From assembly GCA_963739335.1 (NCBI GenBank), contig CAVUAC010000100.1, positions 28,097-92,096 of the forward strand: 64,000 bases of DNA, in the 5' to 3' direction. The notes beneath the pieces are model-generated. The model was given only the letters and a program-made list of their open reading frames with translations, was not told the origin of the DNA and searched no databases. Shown here piece after piece: positions 52,964 to 62,265 of this stretch (within the stretch, counting starts at the first letter, position 1; each line of letters opens with the position of its first letter). Position numbers and translations under genes: made by a program. This DNA is from UBA9647 sp963739335 (GTDB taxonomy: Bacteria > Bacteroidota > Ignavibacteria > UBA10030).

Positions 52964-53986
52964 CTACGAATCCTTGATTTTCTTAGATATCATGGTCTTG
53001 CCTAGCCTCACAAGATATTCGAGAATCTTTTTGTGCTTATTGAGGTAATCCGTTTTCGTCATCTGCGGGAACTGACACTTGAGATATTCATAGTACGTCA
53101 GCCTGTCTCCGGTCCTTTTTGTCCGATCCACGAGGATATCCTCAAGGGCACAGAAGTACTTATCGTAGTTTTCGGCAGTCGTCTTGCCACTCATCACATA
53201 GGTATCCTGCATGTCCCGATGAAGTTGCCCGCACAAGATGTGAACTAGATCCAGAATCCTCTCCACCGGATCGCCCGACTCAACCTGATGGTGCTGCTCC
53301 AACTCGATATCGAAAGACCTTTGATATACCCCCTTGAAAAGAAGCCCTACGGTGACGATCGACACGGCTCTTTGGTAATCAACCTGGCTTGAGAAGAATG
53401 TCCATAGTGCGTCCAGTAGTGCTGGTACATCCAACCTCGGATTCGCAACGGAAGAGAATTCTTGTTCCAACAGACTGAATGGTATCGGGGGAAGCGACAT
53501 GAGTGGCTCCACTCGATTGGACACGATGTAGGATTCACTAAATCGGTGCATCTCGACGAAGGTATCAGACTTTTCAATGGCCAAACGAACGTTGCGGAGT
53601 ATCCTTCCCAAGCTTGGGTCTACCTCTCCCAGAAGTCGGATCAAGTTGTTATGCACCTTGCCAAATATAAGCCGTCGTAACTCAGCGAGCAGGCGCTCGT
53701 CTGTCGACTTTTCGATCTCCAATCCGCTGCTGTCCATATACGCTCGTATCTTGGGCAGGCTTCCATCCTCACTCCGCAGAAAGAGATCAGCGATACAATC
53801 ATAGACGATATCTCTCTCCTGGAGACCTAGTAAATTGAGATTGATTTTCCCTTGGGAGACTCTTTTGCGGACGAGAGGCAGGGCAAGAAAATAGCACAAT
53901 TGCACAAAATCGCGGAGTTCAGCCTGACTATAGGTGTTTGAAAGAACTACTTGTAGCAGTTTTCTAGGGGAATGATCGATATCCAT
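52964..53986 (-). CDS. Divergent sigma-factor-like protein
   Basis: A 340-residue cytosolic, mostly helical protein. The N-terminal region with RDFVQLCYFLALPLVRKRV and LGLQERDIVYDCIADLFLR resembles a sigma region 2 helix bundle. The C-terminal part (LTYYEYLKCQFPQMTKTDYLNKHKKILEYLVRL), which might form a helix-turn-helix, fits region 4 loosely. The assignment depends mainly on the anti-sigma-like gene just downstream; by sequence alone it is weak. A dedicated regulator or an unrelated helical protein is the alternative. Confidence 0.45.
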   Translation of the reverse strand: MDIDHSPRKLLQVVLSNTYSQAELRDFVQLCYFLALPLVRKRVSQGKINLNLLGLQERDIVYDCIADLFLRSEDGSLPKIRAYMDSSGLEIEKSTDERLLAELRRLIFGKVHNNLIRLLGEVDPSLGRILRNVRLAIEKSDTFVEMHRFSESYIVSNRVEPLMSLPPIPFSLLEQEFSSVANPRLDVPALLDALWTFFSSQVDYQRAVSIVTVGLLFKGVYQRSFDIELEQHHQVESGDPVERILDLVHILCGQLHRDMQDTYVMSGKTTAENYDKYFCALEDILVDRTKRTGDRLTYYEYLKCQFPQMTKTDYLNKHKKILEYLVRLGKTMISKKIKDS

Positions 53987-54497
53987 CGCGTGAAATCATG
54001 GATTCAAACAAATGATGAGGACGCTTCTTACGGAACAAGGTCCGACTGTCTTAAGTCACCGGTTGGGGCCCGATCAAGGACTAGATGAGAAATCCGACTA
54101 GCCCCGCCATTCTGTCTCGTCCCGCTATGGTTTGTGAGCGTTCCTCGGTGACCTTCTCATGGCTTTCATGGCTCGGTACCATCCCATCCACTGAACGGCA
54201 CTATCGGCTCAATGCTCTTTCGTGATGCACATTCCCATCCATGCCCATTTGACAAGGAGTCATGACGGAAACCCTAGCTCATGCGAGTGAGCAAGGACAT
54301 GACCCGCTCAACGAGCGTCTATCGATTCAAACCACTGACACAGGCAAATCGGAGATCGTTGGATGTTGCCGGCGTGTTCATGTCGACGACGTTCTGGTCA
54401 ATCGCACTCGCGGCCAAAAAGAAGAAATTCGTCTGTAATGGCCGTTTCCTTCGCACTCGTGCCCTGCGGTCCAATCTGAGAAACCCGACAATTTCTA
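53987..54497. other. Gene-free stretch between two minus-strand groups
   Basis: About 510 bases. Plus-strand frames here are unsupported. It should contain the promoter of the sigma-like gene and the end of the SGNH-hydrolase operon. No clear hairpin terminator is seen. Confidence 0.35.
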
Positions 54498-55508
54498 TCA
54501 CCGGTCAAGAAGAATCGCTCGAAGGTACTTTGACATTACTTCATGTCCTCTGGAAGAGAAGTGAATGCCATCCCCATACCTGAAGAGTAATTTGCTGTTT
54601 TGAACAGAGGCTGCCAAAGCAGGCGTTGCATCATGATACCGAATGCCAAGGCTATCCAGTTCATGGGATAAGATTGACTGTGGTGCGAGGACACTCTTGT
54701 CCTTACTGCGAAGTTGGTATTCGTACGGCATCAGCACGACATCCAACCGAGCTCGCGCTATTTCACAGATTTTTCTTAGACTGTCCAGATCTGAAAGAGC
54801 TGCTGAGAGACGAGGATCTCCCTCATGATAGAATGCGTTGTCAAACTCGAAGTATTCCTTTGGCCTGTCAAAGAACACATTCTTGAGCCATTCGTATGTG
54901 CGGTAGTGTTCTTTGAGGAACAGATAGATCGTTGAGCCGAATTCCCTGATCTGTGCCCCAGGTTGCAGGCCAATATCACGATTGGAGTAAACGTCGTTGA
55001 GCGTCCAAAAAATCGTCACATGATGAATCCTCGATTGGACTTCGGGTACGGCGTTACTGAGCAGGAGCGCTGAGACGACAGCAACGTAGTCCGCTGATGA
55101 ATAGCCGATCCATGAAGGATTAAGAATTCGACTCCGGCGGCAATCAGCCGCTATTCTTCCTGAGAAGGTAGAATCAGGTTCAATCCCGATTCCCATCGTG
55201 ACCGAATCCCCAAGAAGGAGCCAGGCATCAACATCACCCCGAGGTTCAGTTGAGTACTTCCAGAACCCGACAGCATCCACAGTGACTTCCACCCCATCGC
55301 AAAACCCCGTCATCATAGGTCGCAATCCGGGCGAATGTCCGAAGCGTTCATCAATTGCCAGCTCCCGCGACGTCCCCAACGGTCTGATCTCCGGACAAAA
55401 GATCCGAACACATATCTCGAGTAGAAGGAGCATACCGGATACTACCGCGATATTTACACCGATCACAAGGAGAATTCGAAAGAACCTCATATTCGTGTGA
55501 GCTGTCAT
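54498..55508 (-). CDS. Membrane-anchored SGNH/GDSL hydrolase-like protein
   Basis: A 336-residue protein with one N-terminal TM helix (11-32). The extracytoplasmic domain has the GDS nucleophile block LLLGDSVTMG (Ser102) and the C-terminal DGIHFSSRGHEVMSKYL with the Asp-x-x-His pair. Such enzymes acylate or deacylate sugars. Starts at 55508 or 55490 are both possible; frames further upstream overlap the preceding small gene. It is the last gene of the carbamoyltransferase operon, a known association. Confidence 0.8.
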   Translation of the reverse strand: MTAHTNMRFFRILLVIGVNIAVVSGMLLLLEICVRIFCPEIRPLGTSRELAIDERFGHSPGLRPMMTGFCDGVEVTVDAVGFWKYSTEPRGDVDAWLLLGDSVTMGIGIEPDSTFSGRIAADCRRSRILNPSWIGYSSADYVAVVSALLLSNAVPEVQSRIHHVTIFWTLNDVYSNRDIGLQPGAQIREFGSTIYLFLKEHYRTYEWLKNVFFDRPKEYFEFDNAFYHEGDPRLSAALSDLDSLRKICEIARARLDVVLMPYEYQLRSKDKSVLAPQSILSHELDSLGIRYHDATPALAASVQNSKLLFRYGDGIHFSSRGHEVMSKYLRAILLDR

Positions 55509-55545
55509 ACCATTCAGGTTTGAGGTACAATTCAGACTGTAGTCA

Positions 55546-55704
55546 TCAGAAAAGGCTATAGATAAATGGAGCCAGCGCGCTCCCCTTGGCCAGGACGATG
55601 AGCATTCCAAGAATGAGGAGGAAGAAGACCACCGGAAATAACCACCACTTCTTATGCGTTTTCAGGAAAAGCAGGTATTCAGAGATGATGCTTGCTTTGG
55701 ACAT
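55546..55704 (-). CDS. DUF5989 family small membrane protein (52 residues)
   Basis: A short single-TM protein: a helical start (MSKASIISEYLLFLKTHKKW), then WLFPVVFFLLILGMLIVLA and the conserved-looking tail GSALAPFIYSLF. These features match DUF5989 proteins, which are usually found next to SxtJ-like proteins and carbamoyltransferases. It lies exactly between them here, 12 bases after the SxtJ-like stop. Role unknown. Confidence 0.85.
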   Translation of the reverse strand: MSKASIISEYLLFLKTHKKWWLFPVVFFLLILGMLIVLAKGSALAPFIYSLF

Positions 55705-55716
55705 AAAGCCTCTTGG

Positions 55717-56151
55717 TCAGAACATCCGTTCATAATCCACCTTGTTCTTGCTGCTTTTTTGAATCCAATACGATTCGGCCCCATCACGAAAGTGAATATC
55801 CAAAAACTTCTTTCCGGTAACGCGCGCGAAGATTGCGATAGGAGTGACGACCCCATAGAACAAGACTATCAAGATAATTCTCGATATCACCCAGCCCGCG
55901 GCCAACGCAATTCCCATCCAATAGAGTTGTAGAACTCTCAAACTGGCCGGACGTATGAGCCCCAAGCTAACAAGTACGGTTCCGAGGAGTCCCACGACCC
56001 ACATCAATATGGATGCGGCTCCATGAGAAATTAGAGCGAAAATGGTGAGTCCCAACAGGACTCCACCGACAATGACTCCAAACTTACGCAATGCCTTCCT
56101 CGAAGAATCTATTTGACGAACGTCTGCCCGAACATCCTTAATCCAGCTCAT
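55717..56151 (-). CDS. SxtJ-like membrane protein
   Basis: A 144-residue protein with three hydrophobic segments (FGVIVGGVLLGLTIFALI, ILMWVVGLLGTVLVSLGLI, ALAAGWVISRIILIVLFYGV) and the family end RVTGKKFLDIHF. SxtJ-like genes accompany carbamoyltransferases in saxitoxin and many surface-polysaccharide clusters; their function is unknown. The ATG at 56151 is used; a TTG at 56178 overlapping the upstream stop is the alternative. Confidence 0.85.
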   Translation of the reverse strand: MSWIKDVRADVRQIDSSRKALRKFGVIVGGVLLGLTIFALISHGAASILMWVVGLLGTVLVSLGLIRPASLRVLQLYWMGIALAAGWVISRIILIVLFYGVVTPIAIFARVTGKKFLDIHFRDGAESYWIQKSSKNKVDYERMF

Positions 56152-56174
56152 AAACCTTTTTCCAATCCAAGTTA

Positions 56175-56548
56175 TCAACGAATTCTGGCTGTCTTTCTTT
56201 GTACAGTACCGAAGTTGCCCATCACCAGTACATCAATATCCGTTCTCATGAAACAGGCATAAGCGTCACGGGGGGACTCTACAATCGGCTCTCCTCTTAC
56301 ATTAAATGAGGTGTTTACGACTACTGGACAACCGGTCTTTTCGTAGAATTTCCTGATCAAAGAGTGAAAGAGAGGATTGTCCTCCGCATTGACCGTCTGA
56401 AGCCTCGCAGAGTAGTCGACGTGTGTGACCGCCGGAATTTCAGATCGGATGACGTTCAGTTTTTCTATTCCCCAAAGGTTCTTTTCCTCGTCTGTCATAG
56501 TTCGTTGTCTGTCCCTGCTGATGTCAGCGACCAGAAGCATGAATCGGG
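56175..56548 (-). CDS. Carbamoyltransferase, C-terminal part (frameshifted)
   Basis: Continues the enzyme at 56524-57960 from FMLLVADISRDRQ to the end, with VTHVDYSARLQTVNAEDNP and GCPVVVNTSFNVRGEPIVESP, the strongly conserved C-terminal motifs of the family. One extra base near 56541-56548 (within GAATCGGGCT on the plus strand) separates it from the main part. No start or ribosome site exists at the break, so this is one gene. Confidence 0.88.
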
Positions 56549-57960
56549 CTCTCGCGGTCAAAGTCAAACCAATTCCCCACTTCCTCCAACAGCACCGAAG
56601 GAGCAAAAGGACGAAATCCCTCTCGGAATTTGATCTTGATGTTCATCTTCTTTTGCATGTCTCGCAGCCGTGGATCTCCGAGGATTGAACGGTTTCCAAG
56701 GGCGCGCGGGCCAAATTCCATCCTTCCTTGAAACCATCCGACGATCTTTCCTTCGGTAAGAAGACCGGCCGCACATTCAACAAGCGCGCTGCCGTCCTCG
56801 AATCTAGCGAAGGGGATTCCGTGCTCATTCAGGAATTTCAAAATCTCTTCGTCCGAATATGACGGTCCCAGATATGACCCGTTTTGTAAACCTCTTTTCT
56901 TCTCATTCAGTGCTGGTTGAGCGAAGTGATGATGATAGGCTAAATAGGCTGCCCCAACGGAACCTCCTGCATCGCCCGCAGCGGGTTGAATCCATATGTC
57001 ATCAAAGAGACCCGTTCGCAATAACTTGCCATTGGCGACGCAGTTGAGCGCAACGCCTCCAGCCATACAGAGATACCGCTCCCCGGTCATCTTCTTGACA
57101 TGACAGGCCATTCGCAGAATAATTTCCTCGGTAGCATCCTGGACGGAACGGGCAAGATCCATCTCACGCTGAGTCAGCATGGTTTCGGGCTTGCGCGGTG
57201 GACCACCGAACAACACGTCGAAGTCTCTATTTGTCATGGTGAGGCCGGTACAATAGTTGAAGAACTTCATGTTCATCTTGAATGAACCATCTTCCTTGAG
57301 ATCTACAAGATGGTCAAAAATTGCCTGAACATACTTCGGTTCACCATACGGGGCGAGACCCATGACCTTGTATTCACCGGAATTGACTTTGAAACCAGTG
57401 TAATATGTGAATGCAGAGTACAAGAGACCGACTGAATGTGGGAAAGACAGTTCTGCCATCAACTCGACTCTGTTCTTGTTTCCGACACCATATGAGGAAG
57501 TCGCCATCTCGCCGACACCATCGATTGTGAGGAATGCTGCCCGGTCATAAGGAGATGGGAAGAAGGCCGACGCTGCGTGTGATTCGTGGTGCTCCGAGAA
57601 AAGGACCCTACCATCATATTTTAACTGGTCCTTGATGTGGTCTCTCATCCACAGTTTCTCTTTCAGCCAGAGAGGGAGTGCTATGACGAAAGATTTAATT
57701 CCTCGAGGAGCAAAGGTCAAGTATGTCTCAAGGACGCGATTGAATTTCACGAACGGCTTTTCATAGAACGCGACGCCGCTGAGGTCATTTGATGAAATTC
57801 CTCCTTCGCGAAGGCAGTATTCAATGGCATTTTTGGGAAACCGAGGGTCATGTCTTACTCGTGTGAATCGCTCCTCTTGTACCGCGGCAACTATTCTGCC
57901 ATCCTGCAACAGCGCAGCAGCAGAGTCGTGATAGTATGCGGATATCCCCAAGATATGCAC
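56524..57960 (-). CDS. Carbamoyltransferase, N-terminal and central part (frameshifted)
   Basis: A NodU/TobZ-type O-carbamoyltransferase, which moves a carbamoyl group from carbamoyl phosphate through an adenylate to a hydroxyl of a sugar or natural product. The N-terminal domain is TsaD-like (ILGISAYYHDSAAALLQDG, EHHESHAASAFFPSPY, AAFLTIDGVGEMATS). The centre has the CMAGGVALNCVANGKLL and GRMEFGPRALGNRSILGDPR blocks. It starts at GTG with AAGGG upstream. First gene of the SxtJ-DUF5989-SGNH operon, it likely decorates an extracellular polysaccharide or small molecule. Confidence 0.92.
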   Translation of the reverse strand: MHILGISAYYHDSAAALLQDGRIVAAVQEERFTRVRHDPRFPKNAIEYCLREGGISSNDLSGVAFYEKPFVKFNRVLETYLTFAPRGIKSFVIALPLWLKEKLWMRDHIKDQLKYDGRVLFSEHHESHAASAFFPSPYDRAAFLTIDGVGEMATSSYGVGNKNRVELMAELSFPHSVGLLYSAFTYYTGFKVNSGEYKVMGLAPYGEPKYVQAIFDHLVDLKEDGSFKMNMKFFNYCTGLTMTNRDFDVLFGGPPRKPETMLTQREMDLARSVQDATEEIILRMACHVKKMTGERYLCMAGGVALNCVANGKLLRTGLFDDIWIQPAAGDAGGSVGAAYLAYHHHFAQPALNEKKRGLQNGSYLGPSYSDEEILKFLNEHGIPFARFEDGSALVECAAGLLTEGKIVGWFQGRMEFGPRALGNRSILGDPRLRDMQKKMNIKIKFREGFRPFAPSVLLEEVGNWFDFDRESPIHASGR

Positions 57961-58477
57961 CAGCCACCCTTATTGATTTATGATTATTTCAACCTACTCA
58001 ATAATAGGTGAATTTTCAACGGAGTTGCAGGTCAGAGCCTCGAGGAGTCATCATTGATAGTAGGAGCGTCACCCGTAACCAATCACTCACAATCAAATCA
58101 ATAAGATCGCACGTATCTTGGGTGGGCTGTCCCTCTTCAAAAGTCCATCCGGGCCAAAACTCCGTCACGAACCATCCGATCAGGGAGCGGTTTCATAAAC
58201 TGAGAATAGATTGGAAGAAAAAATCTTTGATGGGGATGAACGGCGTGCGCGGGTATTTTATGCGAAGGGCGGTTTGTCCCCAAAAGAGAAAATGGATTTC
58301 CCTCAACCCAGGCGGGCAACATTCGTCAATAGATTCCTGTCCCAAAGGGATTCTCCGAAGGAGTCCTTCGGACCTTCGGGAAATGTTTCTTACGCGGCTT
58401 TTCTGAAATAGAAATGATGCAGCCCGTTCGCTACAGCCACTCTCTCAATCTCCCCGTCGGCTTGGACTTTTCTCGGT
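57961..58477. other. Gene-free stretch between carbamoyltransferase and the transposase
   Basis: About 515 bases. It contains a small hairpin GGGATTCTCCGAAGGAGTCC with GGACCTTCGGGA (58355-58385) and some AT-rich sequence near 57970-58000 that may be the carbamoyltransferase promoter. No coding frame is supported. The right part probably belongs to the decayed insertion element. Confidence 0.35.
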
Positions 58478-59407
58478 TCAGGTGAGTCTTTGTTCAGCCC
58501 CAAGTGAGTCCGTTGAGTATTGTAGTAGTGGATGTATCGTTTGCAGAACTGTCCGCAAATGACTTTCATTCACGATGATCAAGTGATCAAGACATTCCCT
58601 CCGGATACTTCCAATCACTCTCTCGACATAGCCATTCTGCCACGGTGAACGATATGCGGTTAAGATCGGTCGAATGCCAAGAGCAGAAACACTCTGGGTG
58701 AAAGCTTCGCCGAATATTTTATCGCGATCCCGAATCAAGAATTTGGGTGTTTCCTCGTCATAGAAAGCATTTCTCAATTGTTGGGTGGCCCATTCAGAAG
58801 TGGGATGATCAGTCACGTTGAAGTGAATGATCTTTCTTCTGTCGTGTGAAAGGAAGACCAGCACATGAAGTAACTTGAAGGTAATGGTCGGTACAACAAA
58901 GAAGTCCAGTGAGATGATTTCCGCGGAGTGATTCTTGAGAAATGTCTTCCAGCGTTGCCCGGTTGTTCTTTGGGGTTTCTTGGGCACGTATCGCAGCACG
59001 GTAGATTCTGAAATATCAAACCCGAGTTTTAGCATCTCGCCATGAATTCGTGGAGCTCCCCAGAGAGGGTTTTCATTCGCAATCTGTTTGATCAGATTGA
59101 TTTGCTCTTGTGGGATCTTTGGTCTGCCGAGTGCTGATCTGCTTTTCCATCTCCAATACAATTTGAAACCTTGTCGATGCCATCGGATAACAGTTTCTGG
59201 CTTGATGATGAGCAATGTACTTCTTCCAGGAGCTGAAGATGTTCGTGAGAATGCTGAAGAAGAATCTATCGGAAGGTCTTAGTCGAGGTTTAGGCAGATG
59301 TGCGAGTCAAGTATTTCCAGCTGCTTTCTCAGATACACGATTTCCAGCTGGAGTTGAGTTCTTGATTTGAAGAATCCGAGACAGAACGATAGGAGAGATC
59401 TGATCAT
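58478..59407 (-). pseudogene. Integrase-core (rve) transposase, N-terminally broken
   Basis: The 245-codon downstream part has KPETVIRWHRQGFKLYWRWK and a DDE core: SLDFFVVPTI, FLIRDRDKIF and SPWQNGYVERVIGSIRRECL with the catalytic Asp, Asp and Glu. Upstream, the N-terminal peptide (LQLEIVYLRKQLEILDSH from the ATG near 59407) is in other frames and separated by a stop near 59290. At least two frame changes are needed to join it. The element is a remnant of the widespread ISL/IS481-like integrase-core transposases and is probably inactive. Confidence 0.8.
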
Positions 59408-59493
59408 TTGAGCTTTTGCCCTGTTGATTGACACAGAACAAAAGTATCGATTTCAATTTGAATTCACTATTTTGTACGCGGATGGAGTTTTGA

Positions 59494-60096
59494 CGAGGCA
59501 CAGCTTATTACGCATGGTTTCAGACTGCCATGGGAAGATTCGATGAGGCTATCATGCAAATCAAGAAAGCTCAGGAGATCGATCCACTCACGCCTCTCTG
59601 TTATGCAATGGGAGCTGGCATTCACGTCACAGCAGGGAAAATCGACGAAGGAATAGACCAATTTCACAAAGCCATCGAGCTAGAGCCAAACTTCGCTCTT
59701 GCCTATGAGCACGGTGGCAGACTCTATTTAGCAAAAGGAATGATAGACGAAGCCCGATCTGCTTTTGAAAAAGCCTTGAGACTGGTTCCTTATTGGGATG
59801 TGGCGGAAATGGGTCTCGGACTGATTTATAATTTACAGGGAGAAAAGGAGAAGGCGGAGAAGGTCCTCGAGGATCTCATCGAACGGAAGAAAAGGATGTA
59901 TGTCTCCTCTGCTCCCCTAGCCGCCCTTGCTTACCATTTGGACCAACAGGAGAAAGCGTTCGATTTTCTTGAAATGGCCTTTGAAGAGCGAGACAGCTTC
60001 ATGTCTTATCTTCAAGTGTTTCCAGAGTTTGCGCAATTGCGCTCCGACGCGCGCATAAAGCCTCTGCTACTGCGGATGAACTTCCCTGAAAACTGA
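59494..60096 (+). pseudogene. TPR protein, C-terminal fragment
   Basis: The frame opens inside a TPR (AYYAWFQTAMGRFDEAIMQI) with no ribosome site or start of its own, then has three to four TPR units (AIELEPNFALAYEHGGRLYL, ARSAFEKALRLVPYWD) and the ending YLQVFPEFAQLRSDARIKPL. This C-terminus is typical of larger regulatory proteins with an N-terminal kinase, cyclase or winged-helix domain, which is missing. The nearby transposase remnant probably replaced the 5' part. Confidence 0.75.
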
Positions 60097-60229
60097 GACT
60101 CGATAGGAGCCATGATCGGGCAGACGATCTCGCTACATTGAGTACTTCTTTCGATTTGTGCTTGCAAAAACCGAATCTCCAGCTACAATGCGAATTCGAA
60201 CGATTTTTCAAAGGTTGCAACTGCCGAAA

Positions 60230-60376
60230 GTAGCGGGCCCCCGCTACTAAAAAGGAAGCGCCCCGCTTGTCGGGGCGCTTCCTTTTTATGGGATGAGCAG
60301 CAATTCGAATTCAAGCATGCCCTGAGACCCACATTTGTTTGGACTGAGAGGGGTCGAAGGGTCCTGCCCCCGCTAC
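60230..60376 (+). repeat. Right island repeat with palindromic junction
   Basis: The second copy of the sequence following tRNA-fMet, with about 80% or more identity by eye. At its left edge GTAGCGGG-CC-CCCGCTAC (60230-60247) is a palindrome made of the tRNA tail and its reverse complement, not the complete tRNA. It ends with the same GGGTCCTGCCCCCGCTAC as the left copy. Confidence 0.8.
60254..60287 (+). terminator. Copy of the tRNA-fMet terminator
   Basis: GGAAGCGCCCCG, loop CTTGT, CGGGGCGCTTCC, then TTTTT: the perfect-stem version of the hairpin at 39705. Confidence 0.85.
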
Positions 60377-60761
60377 CCAAAAGGCCGATTCTGAAAAGAT
60401 TCGGCCGCTTTTTTTCATGACCCCGACTTGAACCTGCAACTTTGAGCTTCGGCGATTTGAAAGCGATGTGAGTTGGCTCTTCATCGCATATACGCGATCG
60501 AAGACATTGCAGGCAGAAAAACGCGGAGTACTACAAAGCGAAAATCCCGATTGGCAAGGGCCAGTTGGGATTCTTTCTTGATCCACGTGCGGGCGCTTGA
60601 TGCCGCCGTGAGGGGGAGGGTGGCAGTGTATTGCAAGTACACAGTGAGACTCTATCTTTGGTTCAGTGAGTGAAGAGGAAGGGCCAGGTTTGTCCTGATG
60701 GTATTTGAGTTGGGCTCCTCGTCCTTTGATTCTTCAACCGGGTACGGTTGTGGACAATATC
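60377..60761. other. Terminator and decayed third repeat copy
   Basis: GGCCGATTCT...AGATTCGGCC followed by seven T residues (60383-60415) terminates right after the tRNA tail copy. AAAATCCC and GGGATTCTTT (about 60541-60582) form a further hairpin. The sequence 60621-60687 (GCAAGTACACAGTGAGAC, then TTCAGTGAGTGAAGAGGAAGGG) is a degenerate third copy of the island repeat's middle. No gene is seen. Confidence 0.55.
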
Positions 60762-60790
60762 TTGCCCTCCGCAGAGAAATTGGCTATATT
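60762..60790 (+). promoter_or_regulatory. Promoter of the antiporter gene
   Basis: TTGCCC (60762-60767), 17 bases, TATATT (60785-60790), about 38 bases before the GTG start. Confidence 0.65.
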
Positions 60791-60827
60791 CGACCAAGCT
60801 TTGTGGTTACATAAGGGAGAGTCATGC

Positions 60828-62105
60828 GTGGATATCGCGATTGTCATTGCGGTCATCGGCATTATCGTTTTCTTGTCGCATTTGTTTGCTGAGATCTTTA
60901 GTCGCACGAAAATCCCGGACGTTCTCTCGTTGTTTCTCCTCGGTGTTCTGGTTGGACCCGTTTTCAAACTAGTCACTCCTGCTCATTTCGGTGACGTTGG
61001 ACCCATCTTCACGACCGTCACGTTGATCATCATCCTTTTCGAGAGCGGAATCGGGCTTCACATTCAAGAGCTTCTCAAAACTATGCGTCCGGCTCTCACG
61101 CTCACGGTTGTCAACTTTCTCGCAACAACGCTTCTTGTCGGGGCAGTAACGTGGGTCTTCGGTGCAGTAGAACCGAAGATGTCGTTCATGCTCGGTGCCA
61201 TCGTTGGTGGAACGTCGTCGGCAGTGGTGATCCCTCTTGTGTCGCAACTGACATTGCAGAGTGAATCGAAATCTATCTTGATCCTCGAATCGGCGCTCAG
61301 CGATGTGCTATGCATTGTTTTCGCGCTTGCGTTCCTTGAGGCGCACAAGATGGGATCGTTGCGCGTCGGGGCCATGATCGGGCAGATTCTCTCGTCCTTT
61401 CTCCTTGCCGGCGCTATCGGCATTGGGGCTGCATTTGCGTGGTCCATACTTCTGAACAAGCTTCGGGCATTCAGGAACTCCGTCTTCACCACACCGGCAT
61501 TTGTGTTTATTGTGTTTGCATTGTCTGAGTTGCTCGGTTTCAGCGGGGCTATCGCATCGCTGGCGTTCGGCATTGGACTAGGGAATGCAGAGTTCATGCG
61601 TCTGCCCATTTTGAAACGGTACACCTTGGCAGACCCGCTGGCACCGAATCAAACTGAAAAAGCGTTCTTCTCCGAAATCGTTTTCTTGTTGAAGACATTC
61701 TTCTTTGTCTATATAGGACTGTCGATTCAGTTGAGCAATCCTTTGTGGTTACTCTTTGGAGTTGATCTTACGCTTCTTATGTTTTTCGTTCGCATCCCAG
61801 TCGTGCGACTGACAATGCCACGAACTGTTTCGGGCAGTGACGCGGCCTACATGGCTGCGATCGTGCCGAAGGGTCTCGCCGCCGCTGTTCTTGCGTCTCT
61901 CGCACTCCAACAAGGGGTCGGTGGCGGCGAATTCATCCAAAACGTTACGTACACCGTTATCTTGTTTAGTATCATCGCAACCTCGATGTTGGTTTTTCTT
62001 CTGGACAAGACTCCTCTTGCCAGGTTCTACGGGCGGTTGATCGGAGACGTCGCTGGTGAGAAAGAAAAGGATGCAGATGACGCAGCTTCTCATCATGGAA
62101 CATAG
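60828..62105 (+). CDS. Cation:proton antiporter (CPA family)
   Basis: A 425-residue inner-membrane exchanger of Na+ or K+ for H+, with about 12 TM helices. Helices include VDIAIVIAVIGIIVFLSHLF and IPDVLSLFLLGVLVGPVF. FMLGAIVGGTSSAVVIPLV and LILESALSDVLCIVFALAFL hold the unwound-helix and ion-binding acidic positions of the NhaP/KefB group. It starts at GTG 60828, 8 bases after GGGAG; the open frame extends to 60705 but includes promoter sequence. No TrkA domain follows. It lies just outside the island. Confidence 0.9.
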   Translation: MDIAIVIAVIGIIVFLSHLFAEIFSRTKIPDVLSLFLLGVLVGPVFKLVTPAHFGDVGPIFTTVTLIIILFESGIGLHIQELLKTMRPALTLTVVNFLATTLLVGAVTWVFGAVEPKMSFMLGAIVGGTSSAVVIPLVSQLTLQSESKSILILESALSDVLCIVFALAFLEAHKMGSLRVGAMIGQILSSFLLAGAIGIGAAFAWSILLNKLRAFRNSVFTTPAFVFIVFALSELLGFSGAIASLAFGIGLGNAEFMRLPILKRYTLADPLAPNQTEKAFFSEIVFLLKTFFFVYIGLSIQLSNPLWLLFGVDLTLLMFFVRIPVVRLTMPRTVSGSDAAYMAAIVPKGLAAAVLASLALQQGVGGGEFIQNVTYTVILFSIIATSMLVFLLDKTPLARFYGRLIGDVAGEKEKDADDAASHHGT

Positions 62106-62265
62106 CGTTGCTCTCCAACGGTGAGATCACGGCAAGCGACTGCGGTTGACTCCGCGCGCTGGGTTGGCGATGAAAGTATTCACTGTGTCATTGCTGTCCC
62201 AGCATCCCGATTCCGCTTGCATGTTATTCGTGAGATGTGTATGGTATTAGTGAACTAAGTTTTTC
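62106..62265. other. Intergenic between the antiporter and the truncated gene
   Basis: Ordinary-composition sequence with no supported gene. Together with the stretch to the uvrA start it is the last part of the host-like DNA. Confidence 0.4.
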
